A DNA stretch of 64,000 bases from Salinisphaera sp. T31B1 (GTDB taxonomy: Bacteria > Pseudomonadota > Gammaproteobacteria > Nevskiales > Salinisphaeraceae). Below are positions 54,690 through 63,419 of the stretch, piece by piece. Numbering within the stretch: the first letter of the stretch is position 1; each line of letters begins with the position of its first letter. The notes below the pieces were generated by a model. It was not told the DNA's origin. It saw nothing but the letters and a program-made list of their open reading frames with translations, and did not search any database. The stretch covers positions 558,001 through 622,000 of the forward strand of contig NZ_APNH01000003.1 of NCBI RefSeq assembly GCF_040361275.1, in the 5' to 3' direction. Position numbers and translations under genes: made by a program.

Positions 54690-57164
54690 TCAAGCAGCGC
54701 AGGAGCGGGAATCGTCTTGTTTGGCGATGGCCGACTGCATTTCGGCCGGATCGAAGTCGTCGACACGGATCACAGCCATCTGCAGCGCATACAGCTCGCG
54801 CATCCGTTCGAGCTCTTCGGAGCCCAGCGTGCCGTTGTCCCCGGCCTGCTCGATCTGGTCGCGCGGATGATCGGCGGTAATCGTGCCGTCCTTGCGCGCC
54901 TTGACAAGTCTTGCCTGCAGATCTGCGCAGTCGAGCGTGGCCTGCATGGCGCGTTCGAACAAAGCAGTACCCTCTTCGGCTTTGGTCTGGGAGATATAAC
55001 AACGCGGGGTGAGCCGGTCGCGCACTGCGCCGGGCTGCTGCAATATCGCCGCGATTCGCTGGCCGAGGCCATCGCCCGGGGTGCGGGCTGTGCGGCCGAG
55101 CGGAAAGATCAACACGCCGGCCAGCCAGGCAGCCGGACGGTTCGGTAGATGTCGAATCACACCGGCAAGCGCGGTTTCGATATCAGCGAACGCCTGTTCG
55201 CAGACCCACTCGACCAACGGCAGATCCTCGTCATGGCTGCCGTCTTCGGTATAGCGTTTGAGCGTGGCACTGGCGATATACAGATTCGACAGCACATCGC
55301 CAAGCCGCCCCGATAGGGATTCGCGGAATTTCAGGCTGCCGCCGAGCGTGGCCATCGCGATATCCGACAACAGTGCCAGATTAGCCGAGTAGCGGTTCAT
55401 CGCCTGATAGTGACGGGCCAGGGCCGGATCGGCGCCGGTCACACTGCCACGCCCACCGGTGATGCCCATCACCAGCGAACGGGCGGCCGCCGACAGATCG
55501 TGGCCGACATGGGCATAGAACAACCGGTCGAAGTCGTTCAGGGCGGCGCTGCGATCGCTGTTCTGTGCCGCAGCGATTTCATCGAGCACGTAGGGGTGAC
55601 AGCGGATGGCCCCCTGGCCGTAAATCATCATCGACCGGGTGAGTATATTGGCGCCTTCGACGGTAATATTCACCGGCGCCGCCTGAAAACTGCGGGCCAC
55701 CGGATTCGATGGTCCAAGCATGACGGCCTTGCCTGCGTGCACGTCCATCGCGTCCTTGGCCACGGCCTGACTCAGGGTGGTCACATGGTATTTGGCAATC
55801 GCCGAGGCCACGGACGGCTTTTCGCCGAGATCCACCGCGTTGGCGGTGAACCGGCGTACCGATTCGCAGGCATAGGTGCGACCTCCGATACGGGCCAGTG
55901 CTTCCTGTACACCTTCGAAGGCGCCGATGGAGACATTGAACTGGCGTCGGATGACCGCGTATGCGCCGGTCAGGCGTGCGTTGCCGATGGCGTCGCCGGC
56001 CGAGCCGGAGGGCAGCGAAATGGATCGCCCGACCGACAGGCATTCCATGAGCATCCGCCAGCCCTGGCCGATCATCTTCTGGCCGCCGATGATGAACGAC
56101 AGGGGCACGAACACCTCGTCTCCCCAGGTCGGGCCATTCTGGAACGGCGCGCTGGCCGGGAAATGCCGTCGCCCGGTATGGACGCCTTCCAGGTCCGTGG
56201 GAACCAGCGCACAGGTCACGCCCAGTTCGCGCTGTTCGCCCAGCAAACCGTCCGGATCGTACATCTTGAACGCCAGGCCCAGGACAGTGGCCACCGGCGC
56301 CAGCGTGATGTAGCGCTTGTTCCATGTGAGCTTCATGCCCAGCACCTCTTCGCCTTGCCACTGGCCGCGACACACCACGCCGCGATCGGGAATCGCGCCC
56401 GCGTCGGACCCGGCGAACGGGCTGGTCAGGCCGAAGCAGGGGATCTCTTGGCCGCGCGCCAGTCGCGGGAGGTAGTGGTCCTTCTGCTCGTCGGTGCCGT
56501 AGTGCATGAGCAGCTCGGCAGGCCCTAAGGAGTTCGGCACGGCCACGATGGGGCCAACGGTGCCACCGGCTGGCCCCGATCCGATCTTGGCCAGCACACA
56601 GGAGTGCGCATAGGCAGAAAACTCCAGGCCACCATAGCGCTTGGGAATAATCATCGCCCAGAACTTGTTGTCTTTGATGAACTGCCAAGCCTGATCGGAC
56701 AGATCGCCCTGTTCGTAGGTGATCTTCCATTCGTCGCACAGATCCAGCAGCTGCTGGACCGGGCCGTCCAGAAACGCCTGTTCTTCGTCGGACAGCTCGG
56801 CCTGTGGCAGCTTGTCCAGGCGCCGCCAGTTCGGCGTGCCCGAGAACATTTCGCCTTCCCACCAGACGCTGCCGGCGTCCAGTGCGGTCTGTTCGGTCGC
56901 GGAGATGGTAGGCAGAACCTGACAGAACAGATCGAGCGCCGGACGGGTGATCCAGGGTTTGCGGATCGCCGTAATGTTCAACGGCACGGCAATCGCGGCA
57001 AACACCAGCCAGAGGAACAAGCCCACGCCGAAGCCCGTGCTCGTGAGTGTGCACACGGCCAGCAACGCAGCCAGCGTGATCGTGACAGTGCGCAGGCTGA
57101 CCCGGTGGTAGGCCAGGGCGAGTCCGGCGGCGATGAACAGTACGATCCAGGCGATAGCGAGCAT
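54690..57164 (-). CDS. fadE: Acyl-CoA dehydrogenase, FadE type
   Basis: First oxidation step of fatty acid beta-oxidation. 824 residues, matching the long FadE form (E. coli 814). N-terminal membrane segments (residues about 3-20 and 27-65) are followed by acyl-CoA dehydrogenase motifs: PKRYGGLEFSAYAHS near residue 185, GLTSPFAGSDAG near residue 257 and the FadE-specific catalytic region ITVEGANILTRSMMIYGQGA near residue 505. The start at 57164 has CGGAG upstream; a longer frame starts earlier without support. It supplies substrate to FadIJ at 7171-10833 in the same window, although it is far from them. Confidence 0.95.
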   Translation of the reverse strand: MLAIAWIVLFIAAGLALAYHRVSLRTVTITLAALLAVCTLTSTGFGVGLFLWLVFAAIAVPLNITAIRKPWITRPALDLFCQVLPTISATEQTALDAGSVWWEGEMFSGTPNWRRLDKLPQAELSDEEQAFLDGPVQQLLDLCDEWKITYEQGDLSDQAWQFIKDNKFWAMIIPKRYGGLEFSAYAHSCVLAKIGSGPAGGTVGPIVAVPNSLGPAELLMHYGTDEQKDHYLPRLARGQEIPCFGLTSPFAGSDAGAIPDRGVVCRGQWQGEEVLGMKLTWNKRYITLAPVATVLGLAFKMYDPDGLLGEQRELGVTCALVPTDLEGVHTGRRHFPASAPFQNGPTWGDEVFVPLSFIIGGQKMIGQGWRMLMECLSVGRSISLPSGSAGDAIGNARLTGAYAVIRRQFNVSIGAFEGVQEALARIGGRTYACESVRRFTANAVDLGEKPSVASAIAKYHVTTLSQAVAKDAMDVHAGKAVMLGPSNPVARSFQAAPVNITVEGANILTRSMMIYGQGAIRCHPYVLDEIAAAQNSDRSAALNDFDRLFYAHVGHDLSAAARSLVMGITGGRGSVTGADPALARHYQAMNRYSANLALLSDIAMATLGGSLKFRESLSGRLGDVLSNLYIASATLKRYTEDGSHDEDLPLVEWVCEQAFADIETALAGVIRHLPNRPAAWLAGVLIFPLGRTARTPGDGLGQRIAAILQQPGAVRDRLTPRCYISQTKAEEGTALFERAMQATLDCADLQARLVKARKDGTITADHPRDQIEQAGDNGTLGSEELERMRELYALQMAVIRVDDFDPAEMQSAIAKQDDSRSCAA

Positions 57165-57261
57165 GGCAGAACACTCCGTAGCCGGCGACGCGGCCGGCGC
57201 TGCGACTTTATTTCGAGCATAGGCCGGGATCTGCGGGCTCGCAAATCCGGCCGTCGCCGAC

Positions 57262-58161
57262 TCAGCCGGAGCCGCGGGCGGCCAGGAATGTATCGATTTG
57301 ATCGGCAATGCGGTCGGGCTGCTCGATATGCAGCATATGGCCGCAGGCGGGTATCACTGCATGGGTCACATCGGCGAAGCAGGCGCGGCGGCGGGCCATC
57401 TCCTGTGCATCGCTGATCCATCGCATGAATGAATCGGCCGCATCCAGACACAGTACGCGCGCCTCGACGCTTCGCCAGAGCGCCATGGCTTCGTCGAGCC
57501 GAAAGCCGTAGGGGAACGTCACCCGGTGCCAGACGTCGTGGCGCATGCGCCGACGCGCATCGACGGCCGAGACGGGCGATGACCACTGGCTGGCCAGGGC
57601 AAGGCGCTGGGCCTCGCTCAGTTCGGGGTAACGCTTGCCGATTCGGGCGGCGATCGCCTCGACGTCATCGTAAACGCGTTCCTGGGGCGGCCGCTGCTTG
57701 GCATCGAGCCAGCGCCGATAGCGCGAGGGGGTATCGGCCGGGTCGGCATCCGGTACGTTGAGGCTGTCGAGGGTAATCAGGTGCGACACGCGCGTCGGGC
57801 GTACGCCGGCATACTGGCTGGCTACTTGGCCGCCCATGCTGTGGCCGACCAGTACCACCGCGCGATCGCGTTCGGGCACGCAGTCGACGATGAGTCGTTC
57901 CAGATCGACCAGATATTCGGGGAACCAGTAGGTGTCGGCCAGCGCGCCGGTGTCTCCATGGCCGCGCCAATCCGGCGCAATGAATCGAAAATGCCCGGGC
58001 CGACGCTTGTCCATGGCCTGCGCCAGTGCATCGAAACTCGCACCGGTATCCATCAGCCCGTGCAGCAGGAACACCGGGATCGCATCCGGCGGCCCTGCCT
58101 CGCGCACGGCGTAAGACAGCGCACCGACCGGTACATATCGGGTATGGAAAGCGATCGTCAT
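57262..58161 (-). CDS. Alpha/beta hydrolase (Ser nucleophile)
   Basis: A 299-residue alpha/beta hydrolase. Oxyanion-loop HGLMDTGASFD near residue 36, RGHGDTG near residue 67, nucleophile elbow GHSMGG near residue 106, and a catalytic His in IPACGHMLHIEQP near the C-terminus. Ser nucleophile indicates an esterase/thioesterase-type enzyme; substrate unknown. The start at 58161 overlaps the stop of the EamA gene upstream (TCATG on the plus strand, ATGA), so the two are probably co-translated. It is followed by fadE after 97 bases. Confidence 0.88.
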   Translation of the reverse strand: MTIAFHTRYVPVGALSYAVREAGPPDAIPVFLLHGLMDTGASFDALAQAMDKRRPGHFRFIAPDWRGHGDTGALADTYWFPEYLVDLERLIVDCVPERDRAVVLVGHSMGGQVASQYAGVRPTRVSHLITLDSLNVPDADPADTPSRYRRWLDAKQRPPQERVYDDVEAIAARIGKRYPELSEAQRLALASQWSSPVSAVDARRRMRHDVWHRVTFPYGFRLDEAMALWRSVEARVLCLDAADSFMRWISDAQEMARRRACFADVTHAVIPACGHMLHIEQPDRIADQIDTFLAARGSG

Positions 58162-59027
58162 GGCGCAGCGTCTGCCTCTGGAGAGGCCGTGGCCTGGCGG
58201 GCAAAGAACAGCGCGAGCGAGCCGAGAATCAGCACGATCGCCAACAGCGTGGCGTGGGCCGGGGACTCGCCCAGCAGCCACCAGGCCCAGAGCGTGCCGA
58301 ACACCGTTTCGAGCAGCATCAGCAGGCTGACCTCGGCGGCCGGCAGATAGCGTGGGCCCGAGCCGATCAGGCCGAACGCGGTCGGCAGCACCACGGCCAG
58401 CGCAGCTACCACGGCGATATCCTGCGGCCCGGCGGCCATCGGACTGGCCGGCAGCCAGGCGATCAGCATCATCAGCAGTCCGGCACCGGCCAGCCCGGGC
58501 AGGGTATCGCCATTGCCGGTCGCCCGCATGATCACGAACGCGCCGCCAAACGCTGCGGCTGTGGCAATACCGGCCAGCCGGCCGCTGCTGTCGCCGGTGC
58601 CGCCGATGGCGATCAGGAACAGGCCCGCGGCGATCGCGATCGATACGACCCAGACCCTCAGCGGCACCCGCTCGCCCAGAAACAATGCGCTGAACAGTGC
58701 GGCAAAGATCGAGGCCGTAGCCAGGCATCCCAGTGTATCCGCCACGCCGGTATGGGCCAGTGCGGTCACGAAGCCGAAATTACTGGCCGCGAACAGCAAC
58801 GCCAGCCCCCAGCCGGCAGGCTGGCGCAGCTGTGCGAACGCGCGGCCCAGACCACGGTCGCGCAGCCCGATGAACAGGAACAGGCCCACGCCCATGGCCA
58901 GGCCGCGATAGAACAGGGTCGTGGCCGTATCGGTGTCCAGCAGTCGAATGAGAATTGCGTCCGGGCTGAGTACGAGTACGCCGCCGCCGGTAAGCAGCAT
59001 GCCGTGTAGCCGGGTGTTCAACGTCAT
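58158..59027 (-). CDS. EamA-family (DMT) transporter
   Basis: A 289-residue membrane protein with about ten hydrophobic segments in two similar halves (LFYRGLAMGVGLFLFIGL; ALLFAASNFGFVTALAHTG; AAEVSLLMLLETVFGTLWAWWLLGE), the EamA pattern for metabolite export or import. The start at 59027 (MTLNTRL) is preferred over upstream starts within non-coding sequence. It overlaps the alpha/beta hydrolase by 4 bases. Substrate unknown. Confidence 0.88.
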   Translation of the reverse strand: MTLNTRLHGMLLTGGGVLVLSPDAILIRLLDTDTATTLFYRGLAMGVGLFLFIGLRDRGLGRAFAQLRQPAGWGLALLFAASNFGFVTALAHTGVADTLGCLATASIFAALFSALFLGERVPLRVWVVSIAIAAGLFLIAIGGTGDSSGRLAGIATAAAFGGAFVIMRATGNGDTLPGLAGAGLLMMLIAWLPASPMAAGPQDIAVVAALAVVLPTAFGLIGSGPRYLPAAEVSLLMLLETVFGTLWAWWLLGESPAHATLLAIVLILGSLALFFARQATASPEADAAP

Positions 59028-59058
59028 GTTGCAACCCGGCGTTCGGCCCGGGCTGGGC

Positions 59059-60126
59059 TCAGTGGACGGGATACTCGCAGGCGTCGACCAGCCGGTGGAT
59101 GAAACGCAGCTTCTCGTAGGCCGCGGCCGGCAACACGAACGGGTAGGCATCGGGCAGCCCCATGCTCCGATTGACCGCGTTCATGCCGATCGCGAGATAA
59201 GTCCAGCGATGGGTCAGGGCGTCGAAATCGTGCGCGTTGCGTTGCCAGGGCGGCGGCTTGATCAATTCGTATTCGGTCGCCGTCTCCAGCGTATCCCGCA
59301 TGTGCAGATAGTGTGCCCACGATTCGGCCCAGTCCTCCCAAGGGTGGGCTGAAGCATAGGGCGTAACAAAGCGTTGATGCCAGTCCGACGGCGCGCCCTG
59401 ACGATAATGACGGCTCAAGGCCTGACCGTAGTCGGCGCGTTCGTCACCGAACAGGCCGCGGTATTCGTCGATGGCTGGGGTGGCGCGTACCAGATGCTCC
59501 CAGTAATAGTGGCCGATCTCGTGACGGAAATGTCCTAACAGGGTTCTGTAGTGCTCGCCCATCTGTTCGCGCATGCGCGCGCGGGCGACGTCGTCGGCCT
59601 CGGCGATATTGATGGTGATCACGCCATTGGCATGACCGGTCGTGACCCGAGCCTGGCCGGCCAGCGGTTCGATGAACTCGGTCTGCGCATCGCGATCGGC
59701 CAGAAAATCGAACGCCAGACCGTAATCGGGATCCCTGTCGCGACCGACGATCGGCAGTCCCAGGGAGATCAGATTGCACACCAGATGACGCTTGGCCGCC
59801 TCCAGCCTGGCCCAGAGGGCATGATGTCGGGGCACGCTCAGATCGGGGATCGTACGGGTCAGCCGACAGGCGCGGCACTGTCGATGGGGCGCATCGTCGG
59901 GGACCAGCCAGTTGCAGATGTCGTGTTTCTCATAGTTTTCGCATAGACGGTAGATACGCCCTTGTACGCTGCCGGCCGCCGGTACCTGCCAACGGCCGTC
60001 GCCCAGTGGCTCGATAGCGGTCAGACGCCCGGCCTCGGCGGCGAAACCCAGCCGCCGCCGGCAGCGCAGACACTGGGTGTTATTGAAATAGATCGAGTTG
60101 CCGCACTGACAGTAGAAATCGCGCAT
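59059..60126 (-). CDS. Zinc-ribbon metallopeptidase (putative zinc-binding metallopeptidase family)
   Basis: A 355-residue protein. N-terminal zinc-ribbon cysteines (CQCGN at residue 6 and CLRCRR near residue 19; further CRAC near residue 83) and a central zincin motif HFRHEIGHYYWEH near residue 200 (HExxH). It matches the family of putative zinc-binding metallopeptidases that I know to occur near alpha-E and circularly permuted ATP-grasp genes. No signal peptide, so cytoplasmic. It is 51 bases downstream of the alpha-E gene in the same direction; the three genes may work together. Substrate unknown. Confidence 0.82.
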   Translation of the reverse strand: MRDFYCQCGNSIYFNNTQCLRCRRRLGFAAEAGRLTAIEPLGDGRWQVPAAGSVQGRIYRLCENYEKHDICNWLVPDDAPHRQCRACRLTRTIPDLSVPRHHALWARLEAAKRHLVCNLISLGLPIVGRDRDPDYGLAFDFLADRDAQTEFIEPLAGQARVTTGHANGVITINIAEADDVARARMREQMGEHYRTLLGHFRHEIGHYYWEHLVRATPAIDEYRGLFGDERADYGQALSRHYRQGAPSDWHQRFVTPYASAHPWEDWAESWAHYLHMRDTLETATEYELIKPPPWQRNAHDFDALTHRWTYLAIGMNAVNRSMGLPDAYPFVLPAAAYEKLRFIHRLVDACEYPVH

Positions 60127-60177
60127 GGAGCGTATCCGGCCGTGAAGACCCAGGAAGGAAAGTGGCGCTGGCTGGCG

Positions 60178-61104
60178 TCAGAGCTCGAAATACCGCACTC
60201 GCAGCGCATCGTTGAAGCGGTTGAGTTCGATCTGCATGCGATCGAGGAATTCGCTCAAGCGATGGCCCGACAGCCGGCTGAAGTCGGCGTTGGACAGTAC
60301 GCCGATCGCGTCATGCAGCCGATCGGCACAGGCACCCGGCGCGGGCAGTCGGGCCAGGCGTGCCTCGGCCTGGTGCAGACAAAAGCGGGTCGAGCGCGGG
60401 AATGCCATATCCGAGAGCAGAAAACGCACCACCGAGGCGCCGCTGACGCGCGAGCGCACGTGCCGACGATACATCTGGAAAGCGCTCAATGATTTGAGCA
60501 CGCTGATCCACTGCACGGTCTGATACGGCTGCAGATCAGCGTGGTCGTCGATGAGCAGATCGCTGCTGCGTACGTCGATCACACGGGTCGTCATATCGGC
60601 CCGTTCGATAGAGAGGCCCAGCCAGAGCATGTCGTAGGCGGCATCGCGGCTCATGCCCGATTCGATCTGGCCGGCGGTCAGGCGCACGGTACGCACCACG
60701 CGGTCCATCACCCGGCTGCGTGCCAGCCGTCTTTCGATCTGCTGACCCTCGTCGGCCATGAACAGATGCAATCCATTGACCTCCTCCCACACCTCCCGCG
60801 GGATCAGATCGCGCGCACTGCGCAGGTTCTCGCGGGCCATGGCTACCGAACTGGCGATAGACCCGGGATGAACGCGGTCGACGGTGAGAAAGCGCATCAC
60901 GCTGGTCTCGGTGCCGTCGGGGTAGCGCTGGCCGAACAGATCGTCGGCGCCGACGATCTCTACAAGGGCGCGCCAGTCGAACTCGGTCTGGCGCGGCAGA
61001 TCCAGCAGCAGCAGGGTGGTCGCGTTGATCAGGCGCGCGCTGGATTCGGCACGCTCCAGATAACGCCCGGCCCAGAACAGGTTCTGTGCAAGTCGTGACA
61101 GCAT
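60178..61104 (-). CDS. Alpha-E domain protein
   Basis: A 308-residue helical protein that begins MLSRLAQNLFWAGRYLERAESSARL, the hallmark of alpha-E domain (DUF403) proteins. Many conserved Arg/Asp/Glu occur in a long alpha bundle. Its partner, the ATP-grasp gene, ends 4 bases upstream. Families of this pair are predicted, from published comparative genomics on ATP-grasp amidoligases, to make or modify peptides; no reaction is proven. Confidence 0.88.
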   Translation of the reverse strand: MLSRLAQNLFWAGRYLERAESSARLINATTLLLLDLPRQTEFDWRALVEIVGADDLFGQRYPDGTETSVMRFLTVDRVHPGSIASSVAMARENLRSARDLIPREVWEEVNGLHLFMADEGQQIERRLARSRVMDRVVRTVRLTAGQIESGMSRDAAYDMLWLGLSIERADMTTRVIDVRSSDLLIDDHADLQPYQTVQWISVLKSLSAFQMYRRHVRSRVSGASVVRFLLSDMAFPRSTRFCLHQAEARLARLPAPGACADRLHDAIGVLSNADFSRLSGHRLSEFLDRMQIELNRFNDALRVRYFEL

Positions 61105-61108
61105 GGTC

Positions 61109-62575
61109 TCAAGCCCCCTCGGCCGCGTCGTCCTGCACGATCCACGTATCCTTGCTGCCCCCGCCCTGGGAGCTGTTGACCACCAGAGAGCCTTCGCGCA
61201 GCGCCACCCGGGTCAGCCCGCCCATGGTCACGAAGCCGGGCCCGCCCGGTCGAGACACGATGAACGGTCGTAGATCGACGTGGCGCGGCGCAGCATGACC
61301 ATCGATGAGCGTGGGGGCGGTGGATAGATCCAGCGTGGGCTGGGCCATGTAGTTGCGCGGGTTGCGTTTGATCAGGTCGGCGAACTGGGCCCGCTCGGCC
61401 TCGGTGGCCCGCGGGCCGATGAGCATGCCGTAGCCGCCGGACTCGTTGGCCGGTTTGACCACGAGTTTGTCCAGATTGTCGAGCACGTAGGCGCGCTGAT
61501 CGGCGTCCATGCACAGATAGGACGGGACGTTCGGCAGCTCAGCTTCCTCGCCGAGATAGTAGCGAATGATCTCCGGGACGAAGGCATAGACGACTTTGTC
61601 GTCGGCCACGCCGGCACCGGGTGCGTTGGCGATCGCCACGTTGCCCGCACGCCAGGCGCGCATCAGCCCCGGCGTACCAAGCATGGAGTCGGATCGAAAC
61701 ACCTCCGGGTCGATGAAGGCGTCGTCCACGCGCCGGTAGATAACGTCCACGCGTTGGGCGCCGAAGATCGTGCGGGCATAGACACAATCGTCGCGATCGA
61801 CATACAGATCGCTGCCCTGGACCAGCTCCGCACCCATCTGGCCGGCGAGCCAGACATGCTCGAAGAACGCCGAGTTGTAGACGCCCGGTGTCATCAGCGC
61901 CACGTTGGGCGTGATATCCGGGCGAGGAGACAGGGCATTGAGGGCATCCAGCAGTTCACTGGCGTAGTCGTCGACGGGCAGGATCGTGTGCTGTTCGAAC
62001 AGCTCCGGGAACACTCGTTTGGAAACCAGGCGGTTCTCGACCATGTACGACACGCCCGAGGGTACGCGCAGGTTGTCCTCGAGGACGTAAAAGTCGCCGT
62101 TGCCGTCGCGGACCAAGTCGGAACCACAGATATGCGCCCAGATATCGCCCGGCGGCCGGATGCCGACGCATTCGGGTCGGAAGTTGACCGACTGCTCCAG
62201 CACCTCACGCGGGAAGACGCCGTCGGCGATGATCGCCTGATCGCCGTACAGATCGGCGATGAACATGTTCAGTGCGGTGACCCGCTGGATCAGCCCATCT
62301 CGAACCCGCTGCCATTCGGATTCTCCGATGGTGCGTGGCAGCACATCGAACGGCCAGGCACGATCGATCATCCCTGCATCGGAATACACCGTGAAGGTGA
62401 TGCCCATCGACTTGATCGACAGATCGGCCGCCGTGCGGCGGTTGAGCAGCTCCGGCGCGCCGAGTTCGCCGAGCTGTCGGATGAGCGAGCGGGCCGACAC
62501 GCGGGGCAGGCCGTTGTCGTCGAACAGCTCGTCGAAGAAACCTGGGCTTCGATAGCCTTGCCAGAAGTCGTTCAT
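61109..62575 (-). CDS. Circularly permuted type 2 ATP-grasp protein
   Basis: A 488-residue protein. Motifs such as FDELFDDNGLPR near residue 15, GVFPREVLEQS near residue 120, DLVRDGNGDFYVLEDNLRVPSG near residue 150, NESGGYGMLIGPRA near residue 380 and SQGGGSKDTW near the C-terminus fit the circularly permuted ATP-grasp (DUF404/407) family. These enzymes are predicted amide or peptide ligases. It heads the minus-strand cluster with alpha-E and the metallopeptidase; the usual transglutaminase-like gene is not next to it. It is divergent from minC. The ribosome site is weak, so the start could shift. Confidence 0.88.
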   Translation of the reverse strand: MNDFWQGYRSPGFFDELFDDNGLPRVSARSLIRQLGELGAPELLNRRTAADLSIKSMGITFTVYSDAGMIDRAWPFDVLPRTIGESEWQRVRDGLIQRVTALNMFIADLYGDQAIIADGVFPREVLEQSVNFRPECVGIRPPGDIWAHICGSDLVRDGNGDFYVLEDNLRVPSGVSYMVENRLVSKRVFPELFEQHTILPVDDYASELLDALNALSPRPDITPNVALMTPGVYNSAFFEHVWLAGQMGAELVQGSDLYVDRDDCVYARTIFGAQRVDVIYRRVDDAFIDPEVFRSDSMLGTPGLMRAWRAGNVAIANAPGAGVADDKVVYAFVPEIIRYYLGEEAELPNVPSYLCMDADQRAYVLDNLDKLVVKPANESGGYGMLIGPRATEAERAQFADLIKRNPRNYMAQPTLDLSTAPTLIDGHAAPRHVDLRPFIVSRPGGPGFVTMGGLTRVALREGSLVVNSSQGGGSKDTWIVQDDAAEGA

Positions 62576-62675
62576 GGAATAGTCACACGCAATCGTTGCA
62601 TGCCTAGATTAGCGCCATTTTCTATGCAATGGGCGCGCCATGGTCTGCTAGACTCCGCGTCTTGTTTCTCACGCG

Positions 62676-63416
62676 ATGAACAGCATGGCGGGCACCAGCA
62701 CTGCGACAGACAGCGGCGTCGTTTTCAAGGGTCGGATGATGACGCTGACCGTGCTCGAGATGCGTGAGACCGACAGCGACCGTATCGCCCAGCTCATCGC
62801 TGATCAGCTGCGTCGCACGCCGGGGTTTTTCTCGCGCATGCCGGTACTGTTGTCGCTGCCCGAAGCGTTGCCCGATCTGGCCGATGTAGCGCGCATCCTG
62901 CGCGAAGTCGGGCTGGTACTGGTCGGCGTGCTCGATCCGAGCGAAGAGGCAAGCCTGGCCGCACAGCGCGCCGGTTTGGGCGTGATCGCTTCGCCGGCCC
63001 GCGGCAACAGCGCGGCCGCGGGGCGCCCCGCCGAGCCGCAGCGTGCGCCCGAACGCGCCGACGCCGGGCCGGGCGGTTCGACCCGGACCCCGAGCCGGCT
63101 GGTGACACGGCCGGTCCGCTCGGGCCAGCAGATCTACGCTCGGGGCGGCGATCTGGTCATCGCCTCGTCGGTGAGCGAGGGTGCGGAAGTGCTTGCCGAC
63201 GGCCATATCCATATTTACGGGGCGCTGCGTGGCCGGGCGTTGGCCGGAGCCAGCGGGGATACCGAAGCACGAATATTCTGCCGGCGATTCGAACCCGATC
63301 TGGTTGCGATCGCCGGCTGCTACAAGGTGGCCGACGCCATCGACGAGGACGTACGCTCCAAAACGGTACAGGTCACCCTGGAGCACGACAACTTGACTAT
63401 AGAATTGCAGGAGTAG
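62676..63416 (+). CDS. minC: Septum site-determining protein MinC
   Basis: Inhibitor of FtsZ assembly away from midcell. 246 residues. N-terminal domain about 10-105, Pro/Arg-rich linker about 110-145 (ARGNSAAAGRPAEPQRAPE), and C-terminal beta-helix domain with RSGQQIYARGGDLVIASSVSEGAEVLADGHIHIYG near residue 150, the MinC_C signature, and CRRFEPDLVAIAG near residue 206. A second ATG 9 bases downstream is a possible start. minD follows after 3 bases, the normal minCD order; minE, if present, is outside. Confidence 0.95.
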   Translation: MNSMAGTSTATDSGVVFKGRMMTLTVLEMRETDSDRIAQLIADQLRRTPGFFSRMPVLLSLPEALPDLADVARILREVGLVLVGVLDPSEEASLAAQRAGLGVIASPARGNSAAAGRPAEPQRAPERADAGPGGSTRTPSRLVTRPVRSGQQIYARGGDLVIASSVSEGAEVLADGHIHIYGALRGRALAGASGDTEARIFCRRFEPDLVAIAGCYKVADAIDEDVRSKTVQVTLEHDNLTIELQE

Positions 63417-63419
63417 CGA

